Origin: CAWIJJ01 sp963836405
GTDB lineage: Bacteria; Acidobacteriota; Terriglobia; Bryobacterales; Bryobacteraceae
Direction of reading: 5' to 3'
Assembly (NCBI GenBank): GCA_963836405.1
Contig: CAWIJL010000015.1
Span: 1-64,000, forward strand
Length of the DNA: 64,000 nt
The notes below the pieces were generated by a model. It saw only the letters and a list, made by a program, of their open reading frames with translations. It ran no database searches and had not been told where the DNA came from. Below, piece by piece: positions 54,058-62,970 of this stretch (position 1 is the stretch's first letter; the number at the start of each line of letters is the position of its first letter). A program made the position numbers and the translations under genes.

Positions 54058-55692
54058 CTACTTCCACAGCACGAGCAGTTGCGCGAGCACGATCTTGGCC
54101 ACCGTACACACCGGAAACACGCGCGCGTAGGACGCCTGCGGGGCGTCGGAATTGGCCGCGAGGCTGGCGAACGCCAAGCTGGCCGGCTCGGTATGAATGG
54201 CGCACACCAGCCCCATGGCCGATTCGAACGGCAGCTTGAGCAGCCGGTGTCCCAACACCAGGCTGACCAGCGCCACTCCGGCCGTGATAGCCGCGCCGCC
54301 CGCGATCATCGAGATGCCGCTGGTGCTCACCGTCTCGGCGAAGCCGTAACCGGCGCGCGTCCCGACCCCCGCCTGAAACAGCACGAGGCCGATCTGCCGC
54401 AGCGTCAGGTTCGCGCTCAGCGGAATGATCCAGCGGATCGGCCCGGTGCGCTGCATGCGTCCCAACACCAGGCCTGCGATCAGCGGCCCGCCGGCCAGGC
54501 CGAGCCGCAGCACCGCGCCTCCGGGCAGAGGCAGCGGAATGAGCCCGAGAATCACGCCCAGCGCCATACCGAGCCCGACCGATCCGAAGTCCGTCTCGGC
54601 CGTGCCCCGTATGGAATCGCCGAAGAAAGTGGACACGACGTCGAAGTTGGCCGGCGGCGTCAACACGCGCACCCGGTCGCCGAACTCGAGCCGCGTCTCG
54701 GAAGTCGGCACGATGTCCACGTCGCCCCGCCGCAAGCGCGTGATCGTCGCCGACAGCGAGTTTTGCAAATCCAGGTCGCCGATGCGCTTGCCCACCACTT
54801 CCGAGCGCGAAACAAAAACGCGCCGGTAGTCCAGCACGCTGCGGTCCTGCTCGATATGCATCTCGGTGGGCTCCCCGAAGATATGCCGCGCCCGTTCGAA
54901 GGCCAGCCGCGTGCCCACCACCGCCACCACGTCGCCCAGTTCCAGTTTCGATTCGGCCGTGGCGAGCGTGGTCTCGCTGCCGTGGCGAATGCGGCTGATG
55001 ACGAAGCCGAGATCCTTGTGCAGCCGCAACACGTCGGCCACGCTCTGCCCGGCGATGCCGGGGTTCTGCACGACGAAGTCGCGCACCTCGATCGGCTCGC
55101 CCGGCTCGGGGCGCGCGGGCCGGATGCGGAAGACGGTGCGGTAGAGTTGAAAGCTCAGCATCACGCCCAGGACGCCGAACGGATAGGCGAGGCCGAACGC
55201 GATCACCGGCTGGTCCACGATCCGCTGCAATTCCGCCGGGCCCAGCGCGCGGTTGTTGTCGCGGAGCACTTCCTGCGCCGCCGCCAGCGCCGGAGCGTTT
55301 GTCAGCGCGCCGGAAAACAGGCCCGCCAGCGTGGGTCCGGGCAGCCTCTGCCACAACGCCACCGCCAGCGCGAACCCCACGCCCAGCACCAGCATGGCGA
55401 TGCAGAACAGGTTCTCCCGCGCGCCCGAGCGGCGGAAGGGATTTACAAACGTGGGCCCGAACTGTATCCCGATCGTGTAGATGAAAAGGATCAGCCCCAC
55501 CGTGGAAACGATGGAGGGCAGCGCCACGTCCGGCCCGAGCGCGCCCGCCGCGAGCCCCACAAACAGCACGCCCGCGACGCCCAGCCGGAACCCGAAAATG
55601 CGCAGTTGTCCGACCAGGTAGCCGATTCCAATAACTCCAAACAGGGTGACCACCGGAAAATGGGTGAGGAAAGTCGTGACGGCTTCGCGCAC
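54058..55692 (-). CDS. AspT/YidE/YbjL-family transporter with two RCK_C domains
   Basis: GTG start, 544 residues. Five or six helices (LFGVIGIGYLVGQLRIFGFR; LPSIVSTVGLILFIYTIGIQ) come first, then two cytoplasmic RCK_C domains at about residues 205-370 (VVQNPGIAGQSVADVLRLHK, KLELGDVVAVVGT; RRVFVSRSEVVGKRIGDLD, TRLEFGDRVRVLT), then a second helix block ending near VFPVCTVAKIVLAQLLVLW. The family includes the aspartate:alanine antiporter AspT. The linked ACT gene hints at amino-acid control, which is inference. Confidence 0.9.
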   Translation of the reverse strand: MREAVTTFLTHFPVVTLFGVIGIGYLVGQLRIFGFRLGVAGVLFVGLAAGALGPDVALPSIVSTVGLILFIYTIGIQFGPTFVNPFRRSGARENLFCIAMLVLGVGFALAVALWQRLPGPTLAGLFSGALTNAPALAAAQEVLRDNNRALGPAELQRIVDQPVIAFGLAYPFGVLGVMLSFQLYRTVFRIRPARPEPGEPIEVRDFVVQNPGIAGQSVADVLRLHKDLGFVISRIRHGSETTLATAESKLELGDVVAVVGTRLAFERARHIFGEPTEMHIEQDRSVLDYRRVFVSRSEVVGKRIGDLDLQNSLSATITRLRRGDVDIVPTSETRLEFGDRVRVLTPPANFDVVSTFFGDSIRGTAETDFGSVGLGMALGVILGLIPLPLPGGAVLRLGLAGGPLIAGLVLGRMQRTGPIRWIIPLSANLTLRQIGLVLFQAGVGTRAGYGFAETVSTSGISMIAGGAAITAGVALVSLVLGHRLLKLPFESAMGLVCAIHTEPASLAFASLAANSDAPQASYARVFPVCTVAKIVLAQLLVLWK

Positions 55693-55775
55693 GGATCATT
55701 TATTCTAACAGGGGCGCGATTCTCAACCTCTTCCAGGAACCGCTATTATGGGTATGCCGCCCGCGGCATGTTCTT

Positions 55776-56828
55776 GTGAAGCGACTCCCATTTCTCGACT
55801 GGATGCGAGGACTCGCCGTCCTCGTCATGATTCAGTGCCACGTTTTCAACTCCCTGGCGCGCCTGGATGTTCGCTCCAGCGGTACGTACAAGCTTTCGCA
55901 GTTCGTCGGCGGAATGGCCGCGCCGCTGTTTCTGTTCATGGCGGGGATGACCTTCGGCTTTCAAATGGAAGGCCTCGACCGGAAAGGACTGACGGCCGCG
56001 CGCCGATGGCTTGTCTCACTGCGCCGCGCCGGCTATATCCTCGGCATCGCCTACCTGTTTCGCTTCACCAACTGGGTCTTTACGCCGCGTGTAGACTGGC
56101 ACGAGATCCTCCGCGTGGACATCTTGAACTGCATGGGCGCCGCCATGCTGGCCGTCTCCGTGCTGGCCATTTTCCAGGGCCGGGACCGGGTGCGCCTCGC
56201 CGCCGTGGCCGGACTGGCCATAGCGGCCGCCGCCCCTGTCGTCGCCAACCTCCCCTGGGCGGGTGTCCCGCAACTGATCCGCGACTACGTCGCCGCCGGA
56301 GCCGGAAACAGCCGGTTTCCGCTCTTTCCCTGCGCCGCCTACGTCGCCTTCGGCCTTAGCGCCGGCGCGGTGGTCAGGCGCATGGCCGAAGAGGGTCTCA
56401 ACCAGTTCATGCAATGGGCCGCAGCCCTGGGACTGGGTTTGGTCGTCTCCGGGCAGTATTTCTCCAACATTCCTTTTTCGATATATCCCAAGTCGAACTT
56501 TTGGACCGACAGTCCCGCGCTCATCGTCATCCGCCTCGGCTTGATGCTGCTGATCATGGGGGCCATCTACCTGTGGACCGGCTTTCGCAGCGGGGCGGGT
56601 TGGAGCTGGGTGGCATGTCTCGGGAAAAGCTCGCTTCTCGTGTACTGGGCCCACCTGGTGCTGGTCTACGGCGCCGCCGCCATTCCGTTCAAGCGGGCGC
56701 TCGAAATTCACGAGACGGCCCTCGCCGTGCTGGTCGTAACCGCGGCCATGGTAGGGCTGGCGGCCGTCCGCCAGTCAGGCCGCCTCAAGTCGCCATTGGC
56801 CGTCCTCCGGCCGCAAAGAGTGCGATGA
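55776..56828 (+). CDS. DUF1624/acyltransferase-3-like membrane protein
   Basis: GTG at 55776 gives 350 residues. FLDWMRGLAVLVMIQCHVFN at the start and several later helices (AAPLFLFMAGMTFGF; FPCAAYVAFGLSAGAV; SSLLVYWAHLVLVYG) place it with DUF1624 and heparan-alpha-glucosaminide N-acetyltransferase-like proteins. The conserved Asp, Arg and His near the first helix are present. It probably acylates a sugar or envelope glycan using a membrane-side donor. It stands alone between the transporter and the TonB receptor gene. Confidence 0.82.
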   Translation: MKRLPFLDWMRGLAVLVMIQCHVFNSLARLDVRSSGTYKLSQFVGGMAAPLFLFMAGMTFGFQMEGLDRKGLTAARRWLVSLRRAGYILGIAYLFRFTNWVFTPRVDWHEILRVDILNCMGAAMLAVSVLAIFQGRDRVRLAAVAGLAIAAAAPVVANLPWAGVPQLIRDYVAAGAGNSRFPLFPCAAYVAFGLSAGAVVRRMAEEGLNQFMQWAAALGLGLVVSGQYFSNIPFSIYPKSNFWTDSPALIVIRLGLMLLIMGAIYLWTGFRSGAGWSWVACLGKSSLLVYWAHLVLVYGAAAIPFKRALEIHETALAVLVVTAAMVGLAAVRQSGRLKSPLAVLRPQRVR

Positions 56829-56901
56829 CGCTCCTTTTGTCCCTTTTCAACCACTTTTTTTTCTGCTAGAACTGGTTCGACTTATACCCAGGGGGACTCC
56901 T

Positions 56902-59900
56902 ATGTTTCTTTCCAAGCCATGTCTGCTTGCGGCGGCTATCGTATTAGCCGGAACAACCGCTTTCGCCCAGGCGCAGGCTAGCGCCGGCGATGTGACCGGT
57001 ACGGTGACGGACGCCAACGGGGCCGTCATTCGGGGAGCCCGAGTAACCGTGCTCTCTCCCGATCGGGGCCTGACTCGAACCGCAACAAGCGGCGACAGTG
57101 GAGAGTTCCGCCTGCCGCTGCTTCCTCCCGGCACTTACTCGCTGCGCGCCGAGGCGCCCGGCTTCACCACCCGCGTAGTAGAAGGCATGGTGGTGGAGGT
57201 GGGGCAGACCCTTTCCCTGCACGTTCAACTGGAAGTGGGCGCGGTCACCACCGAAGTAACCGTGCTGGCGGAAGCTCCCGTGGTCGAGACCGAGCGCACC
57301 CAGCAGGCCACCACCCTCAACCAGCAGCGCATCCAGAACCTTCCGATCAACCGGCGCAACTACCTGGATTTCGCGCTGCTCGCGCCGGGCGTGGTGGAGA
57401 CCAGCAGCCTGGTGGACAGCAACGACTACCGCGTCATTCAGGCGCCGCAGTCCGGCCTGAGCTTCGGCGGCAGCAACGGCCGCGGCAATAACTTCACCGT
57501 GGACGGCGTGGAGAATTACATGAACTCCGGCGGCCTGCGCGCCTCCGTGAGCCAGGAGGCCGTGCAGGAGTTTCAAATCAACCGCAACAGCTTCGCGGCC
57601 GAATTCGGCAACGCCTTCGGCGGCACCGTCAACATCATTACGAAGGGCGGAACCAACGGTCTTCACGGCAACGTGTTCGGCTTCCTCCGCCACCGCGACC
57701 TCCAGGCCCGCAATTTCTTCGACCCCGCCAAATCCGCCTTCACCCGCGGCCAGTACGGCGCTACCGGAAGCGGCCCACTGCAGCGGGACCGCACGTTCCT
57801 GTTCCTCGGCTACGAACGGCTGGACCGCCACGAAACGTCCTTCGTGCCGATTCTTCAGGACCGCAGCGCCTTCGCCAGCCTGACCCCCTCCCAGCAGCAG
57901 CTTGCCGATTTCTTCGACCACGCACCCATCCCGCAGTTGCAGGCTTTCGGACCGCTAATGCGCAGATACCTCATCACCAATAACTTCCCATCTACCCTGC
58001 GCCTCTTCAACGAAAACAGCGGAACCTTTCCCTTCAGCGAGTCCGTCAACCAGGTGGCGGCCCGCCTGGACCACCATTTCAGCCCGCGCGATACTCTCTT
58101 CTTTCGCGGCAATTTCGCCAACAGCGCCAATGAAAACGCGCAGCTCGGCGCATTGATCGGGTTCAATCGGGGACGCAGCATTCACAACTGGGACGGCACC
58201 GTGATGGCCGCGAATACCGCCATCCTCAACGATCGCTGGGTGTCGGAAACGCGCATCATGTTCGGCTACGACCGCCTTGGCGTGATCCCCAACGATCCTT
58301 ACGGGCCGGACATCACCATCTCCGGCTTCGGCTCATTCGGGCGCGAGATTTTCCTGCCCTCCACCACATTCGAGCGTCACTACCAGTTGCAGCAGAACCT
58401 CAATGTCGTGTCCGGCAGCCACTCGGTGAAATTCGGAGTGGACATCAATCCGGTGCGCGACGTCGTCCGCTCGGAAACCTTTTTCGGCGGCCGCTTCAAC
58501 TTCGGCTCGCAGATTCCGCTGGGCCTGCTGCTTCCGCAACTCACCGGCGATCCCAACGCCGCCGCCACCCTGGCCGCCACCCTGACCGCGTTGGGACAGT
58601 CCGCCCTCATCGCCAATCTGAGCCAGCCGATCAGCGCGCTGCAATCCTACAACCTCGGCCTGCCCGACCTGTACCAGCAGGGCTTCGGCGATCCTAACTG
58701 GACCGCCTGGTTCAAGCGCGCCGGCTTCTTCGTGCAGGATTCGTGGAAGGTGACGCCGCGCTTCGTGCTGAACGTCGGGCTGCGCTACGACCTCGAAGGC
58801 GAGCCGCCGCCGCTCCACACCGACAAGAACAATCTCGCGCCCCGCCTCGGCTTCGCCTGGACCCCGTTTGCGGGCGGCAAAACCGTGATCCGCGGCGGCG
58901 CGGGCCTGTACTATTCGCAAATCAACGCGCAGATTGTCAATTTGCCCGCCACTCTCGACGGCGTTCAGATCGCCCAGGTCGCCATCACCGCGCTCGGCAT
59001 TCCGGGCCTCAACAATCCGCGCACGGGGCAGCCGCTGAAGTCCTTCGACATTTACCAGACGCTGGCAGCGCAGGGCGTCATCGGCAGCCGGACGATCGCC
59101 CGCTCGGACCTGACGCAATTCGGACTCGAGCCCGGTCCCAACGCCTTCGGCCGCGTTCTGTTCGGCATCACGGACGATTATGTGAACCCCTACGCGCAGC
59201 AGGCCAGCCTTGAGATCGAGCATGGTATCGGATCGGTTGCCCTCTCGGCGAGCTACGAATACACCCGCGGCATCCGCCTGCCCCGCATTCTCGACCGCAA
59301 CCTGTTCTACACCGGCCGCCTCCCCAGTGGGCAGCCCACCTTCGGCTTTTATAACCCGGCCATCCTGCAGAACAACGTGGAGGAGTCCACCGCCAGTTCG
59401 TTCTATCACGCCCTGGTCCTCCAGGTGAGCAAGCGCTTCAGCCGCAACGTGTCCTTCACCACCCACTACACGTTCAGCAAGGCCATCGACGAGGTGACCG
59501 ATTTCAACAGCGACTTCGAGCCGCAGGACCAGTTGAATGCCCGCGACGAGCGCGCCCTTTCGAGCTTCGACCAGCGCCAACGCTTCGTGTTTTCGGGCGT
59601 CTTCGAGTCGCCCTCGAAAAACGTCATTTTCCGCGACTTCACGCTATCGCCCATCGTTCAGGCCAGTTCTCCGCGCCCGTTCAACATCCTGACCGGCACG
59701 GACATTTACGGCGACCGCCATCCCACGGTGCACCGCCCCTTCGGCGCCGGCCGGAACATCGGCCGCGGCCCGAATTTCTTCACCGTGGATATGCGCCTGA
59801 CGCGGCGCTTTCCTTTCGGCGCCGAGGCGCGGCACAACGTGGAATTCACCGCCGAAGGTTTCAATCTTCTGAACCGCACCAATTTCCGGAGCGTCAACAA

Positions 59901-60036
59901 CGTGGTGGGCGCGGTCCCTCTATCGAGCCTGCCCAATCCGATCGAAGGCCATCGCGGCAGCCCCACCGATCCGCTGGCCTTCACCGCGGCCCACGACGCC
60001 CGGCAATTCCAGTTCGGCCTGAAGATCAACTTTTGA
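56902..60036 (+). CDS. Oar-like TonB-dependent receptor with carboxypeptidase-regulatory domain
   Basis: A 1,044-residue outer-membrane receptor. It has a signal peptide (LLAAAIVLAGTTAFAQAQA), then a CarboxypepD_reg domain (GDVTGTVTDANGAVIRGARV, LPPGTYSLRAEAPGF). The plug includes QRIQNLPINRRNYLDFALL and NNFTVDGVENYMNSGGLR. A long beta-barrel ends with ARQFQFGLKINF, the aromatic C-terminal signature. These receptors are greatly expanded in Solibacter-type Acidobacteria and import glycans or other large solutes. No SusD-like gene is adjacent. Confidence 0.93.
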   Translation: MFLSKPCLLAAAIVLAGTTAFAQAQASAGDVTGTVTDANGAVIRGARVTVLSPDRGLTRTATSGDSGEFRLPLLPPGTYSLRAEAPGFTTRVVEGMVVEVGQTLSLHVQLEVGAVTTEVTVLAEAPVVETERTQQATTLNQQRIQNLPINRRNYLDFALLAPGVVETSSLVDSNDYRVIQAPQSGLSFGGSNGRGNNFTVDGVENYMNSGGLRASVSQEAVQEFQINRNSFAAEFGNAFGGTVNIITKGGTNGLHGNVFGFLRHRDLQARNFFDPAKSAFTRGQYGATGSGPLQRDRTFLFLGYERLDRHETSFVPILQDRSAFASLTPSQQQLADFFDHAPIPQLQAFGPLMRRYLITNNFPSTLRLFNENSGTFPFSESVNQVAARLDHHFSPRDTLFFRGNFANSANENAQLGALIGFNRGRSIHNWDGTVMAANTAILNDRWVSETRIMFGYDRLGVIPNDPYGPDITISGFGSFGREIFLPSTTFERHYQLQQNLNVVSGSHSVKFGVDINPVRDVVRSETFFGGRFNFGSQIPLGLLLPQLTGDPNAAATLAATLTALGQSALIANLSQPISALQSYNLGLPDLYQQGFGDPNWTAWFKRAGFFVQDSWKVTPRFVLNVGLRYDLEGEPPPLHTDKNNLAPRLGFAWTPFAGGKTVIRGGAGLYYSQINAQIVNLPATLDGVQIAQVAITALGIPGLNNPRTGQPLKSFDIYQTLAAQGVIGSRTIARSDLTQFGLEPGPNAFGRVLFGITDDYVNPYAQQASLEIEHGIGSVALSASYEYTRGIRLPRILDRNLFYTGRLPSGQPTFGFYNPAILQNNVEESTASSFYHALVLQVSKRFSRNVSFTTHYTFSKAIDEVTDFNSDFEPQDQLNARDERALSSFDQRQRFVFSGVFESPSKNVIFRDFTLSPIVQASSPRPFNILTGTDIYGDRHPTVHRPFGAGRNIGRGPNFFTVDMRLTRRFPFGAEARHNVEFTAEGFNLLNRTNFRSVNNVVGAVPLSSLPNPIEGHRGSPTDPLAFTAAHDARQFQFGLKINF

Positions 60037-60154
60037 TATAGGCACGGCGTAGATCGGCGAAGGGGCAGCGGGACCGCCGGGTCCGGCAAGCAGGAGTCGC
60101 CGCGTGTGATACGGCCACCGCCGGAATACGTTCGAGTTGGCGGAATCAGCGTGG

Positions 60155-62438
60155 CTATTTCAGTTTTGCAGCCTGGTATTGGTACCAGACTGGCATGTAG
60201 CCGTTGCGCAATTGGGCGGCATTTTCGAGCAGGGGAAGGTCGTGGCGGTGAACGACCTTGCCGAATCGTTCCAGGTATTCGATCACGGCCTCGCGCCCGT
60301 CCAGGCCGCCGTACTTCAGAAGGGCGACGGGAAGTTTCATGGCGAGGTCCTGAATGTTGTAGGCAAGCTCGTCGGTTGCGGGCGCTTTGGAGGCGGCGAG
60401 CAGGTAATCGATGGCAGCATTTTTATCCTGGTCCACGCGCATGGCAACCATACCGAGAGTCACGTTGGCCTGGTAGACCGCTGTGCCGTAGTTCGGATCG
60501 CCGGTGAATTTGGCGGCAAGCTCCAGGGCCTGTTGGGCGTACTTGCGGGCCCATTCCCAATCCTCCTTGGCTTTGCCGGTGTCGTGCTCGTTATCGGCCC
60601 ATTCGCCGTGCAGGTACGCCGCCTCCGACATCTTGGCCAGCCAGCGGAAACGCTCGGAGGCGGGCATGGCCGCAAGGGAATCAGACCAGTTGGCCACCGG
60701 CTTCTGGAACGTGCCGGGCGGGAGGGTCGCGTTCCACTGCATGTTGTGAATCAACACCAGCGCCGAATGCGCCGATTCCTGATTCGGGTCGAGCGTGAGC
60801 GCCCGTTCTGCGTAGGACGCCGCCTGGTGGAGGAATGCGGACTCGCGCTCCTGTCCGCCCTGCCGCCAGTTGCCCGAGAGCAGCATTCGGAACGCCATGG
60901 AGCCGAGGAACCTGGCATCGCTCGATTCGGCGAGACGCTTGCGAACGCTGGCGGCGAAATCGCTGCCGGAATCGCGTCCGGTGATGGCAGAGGCGTAGAG
61001 CCGATAGAGCCGGGCGGACCACCGGCCGTTCGGATCGGCGGCTTCGGCGCGAAGCAGAAGGCGTTCGGCGAGCGGTTTATCGTAATTTTCGAAGAATGCC
61101 GCGGCGTTTCCAAGCACGGCCGGCGAAACATCGGGCCGTGAGATGGCAGCAAGCCAAAGCGTTTTGGCCTGGCGGTCGCCGGCGGGGTCGGATACCGGGT
61201 TGGCGCGTATGGCGGCCTCGTCTTCGGGATGATGTTCGACGAACCAGAGCTTTTGCCCGCGGAAGGCGGCTTCGTGGGCCTTGCCCTGGTAGTACAACAT
61301 CAGTTTTTTGCGGCCATTCAGGTCTTCGGGATTCTGCTGAATCTGGCGTTCGAGTTCGGCGACTCGAGACGTCGCCATTTGGCGCGCGGCGGCGGCGAAG
61401 TCCTCGGCGGTCTTCAGTTGGTCCAGTTGTGCGGTGGAGCTGGGGTCTTCCCGTAGCGCGCCTGTATAGAACGATCGCTGCCGGCAGGCCGCGACGACGA
61501 TGACCGCGGCGAGACACCATGACGCCGATGAAGATCTTGCGGGAGCGGGAAATGCGGCCAGCGGGCCCTTCGCGCAGGATTCTTGCGATGCGCTCGCCGA
61601 GCAGCCCCGGACGATCGACGCCGACGCCCTGCCAGGCGAGGCGGCCGCGACGGCGGCGCACGGTGTTGGCCATGTCGAGCAGCATCTCGGCGTAGGACCG
61701 CGCATCGCCGGAGCCGCTCATCGCCGCGTCGTCGGCTGCGAACTCGGCGGTGAGGGCCAGCCTCCGTTCGAGCCACCACGCGAGGGGATGAAACCAGAAG
61801 AGACAGCGGTTGAGGTGGGCCAGCATGGAGGTGAGAGGGTCGCGCCGGCGGACATGCGCGAGTTCATGCGCGAGCACGGTGCGGAGTTTGTCAGCCGGCC
61901 AGTCGCGCCAGCCCAAAGGGAGGATCACCTTCGGCGAGATCGCTCCGATGGTGACAGGGACGGCCACCTGCGGCGACTCGAGAATGGCGGTGTGCAAGCC
62001 GTCGGCCTGGGCGCTCTTTCCCGCAATGCGGTACATTGCGAGCCAGCCGGCCGCAAAGCGGGTAAGGAAAAACAGGACTCCGGCTGCCCAGAGGATTGCC
62101 AGCCACTCGGCAGGCGTCGTGGAAATCCGGTCGGCGGTCGGGTGCGGCGTCGCGGGATTCGCGGGAGCCGCGGGGGAAATGTCCGCCTCCAGTTCCGGAA
62201 CCTCGACCACGGGCGCATAATCGCCGCGGAGCGACGGCATGGGGACGGGCGCCGGAAGCCGGGGGACAACAAGGGGAAGCACCGGCATGAGCAGCATGGC
62301 GCACAATACGGCGCTCCACACGGCGTGTCTCGCGGCACCGCCACGGACGCGCGCAAGGCTCAGCGCCAGACCCGCCAGTCCGGCGACGGCGACGATGCGG
62401 AGCGAAGATTCCAGGAGGACCCGGAGCAGGGAATTCAT
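60155..62438 (-). pseudogene. BlaR1-like M56 metallopeptidase sensor with TPR-like tail, one frameshift
   Basis: The minus-strand gene starts at 62438, overlapping the regulator gene upstream by ATGA. It has helices, then the M56 site LAHELAHVRRRDPL (HExxH) and LTAEFAADDAAMSG in the first frame to about 61515, where a single-base shift occurs at a membrane helix (IFIGVMVS, then LAAVIVVAACRQRSFYTG). The rest, in the second frame, is a helical periplasmic domain to 60155 (about 760 residues in all). The tail has no penicillin-binding SxxK sensor; it shows TPR-like motifs instead. It should cleave the linked repressor on an unknown signal, if the frameshift is not real. Confidence 0.75.
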
Positions 62439-62815
62439 TTGCGGTTCCCGACCTTTCTGGCTATGCGCTCGAGCTGTTCGGCGGAGAGGACCTTTTCTTC
62501 GACCATGCCGACGACGAACTCTTCCGCCGACCCCGCCCAGAAGCGGTCGATCAATTGGCGCACCATGCGCGCGGCCAGGCTGTGGGAGGGCGCCTTGGCC
62601 CGATAGAGGAACGTCTGGCCGTTGACGGTGTGGCTGAGATGCTCCTGCGCTTCGAGGCGGCGCAGGAGAGTGCGGACGCTGGAGTCCTTCAGCGCGTGGA
62701 TGGGAAGGAGGGCTTCGCGCACCTGGTCGGCGGTGGCGGGACCGTGGCTCCAGAGGAAGTCGATGATGGCCTGCTGGAGTTCGGTGAGGGGGCGCTGCTT
62801 GTTACGGCCAGTCAC
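62435..62815 (-). CDS. BlaI/MecI-family repressor
   Basis: I start at GTG 62815 (VTGRNKQRPLTELQQAIIDF), directly next to a palindromic operator; a longer frame to 62851 would translate the operator. The 126-residue winged-helix protein contains FLWSHGPATADQVREALLP, KDSSVRTLLRRLEAQEHLSH, and a C-terminal dimer helix with the ExVLSAEQLERI pattern. It is translationally coupled to the BlaR1-like gene. BlaI proteins repress their own operon until the sensor cleaves them. Confidence 0.88.
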   Translation of the reverse strand: MTGRNKQRPLTELQQAIIDFLWSHGPATADQVREALLPIHALKDSSVRTLLRRLEAQEHLSHTVNGQTFLYRAKAPSHSLAARMVRQLIDRFWAGSAEEFVVGMVEEKVLSAEQLERIARKVGNRK

Positions 62816-62830
62816 GTTACACAGTGTAAC
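62816..62830 (-). promoter_or_regulatory. Perfect 15-bp BlaI-type operator abutting the start codon
   Basis: GTTACACAGTGTAAC, with 7-base arms around one base, ends right at the GTG start (62815). It overlaps a -10 element TACACT (62828-62823, minus strand) that has TTGCGC at 17 bases as -35 (62851-62846). Transcription would begin at the start codon. BlaI/MecI sites typically use TACA/TGTA half-sites, seen here. Confidence 0.7.
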
Positions 62831-62970
62831 TGGTTCGACGGCAGAGCGCAAGCGGATTTTTTCGCGGGCGGAGACGAAGCGTTTCGTCCTTGAATTGGCG
62901 AATGATAGGGATTACAGTCGAGGGCACGCGGGCCGTGTTATTGGCCTGCCCGGTTCTCAGGGAGATGGAG

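Noticed and set aside
53606..55699. 697-codon minus-strand open frame covering both the ACT and AspT genes
   Set aside because: Only its last 149 residues are the ACT protein. The rest is Arg/Gly/Pro-rich out-of-frame reading of the AspT-type transporter, which has clear helices and RCK_C motifs in its own frame.
56016..56711. 231-codon minus-strand open frame opposite the DUF1624 gene
   Set aside because: His/Gly/Gln-rich composition typical of antisense frames in GC-rich genes; the plus-strand frame has clear membrane helices.
58333..59580. 415-codon minus-strand open frame opposite the TonB receptor
   Set aside because: It lies wholly antisense to the beta-barrel of a well supported receptor and shows no domain.
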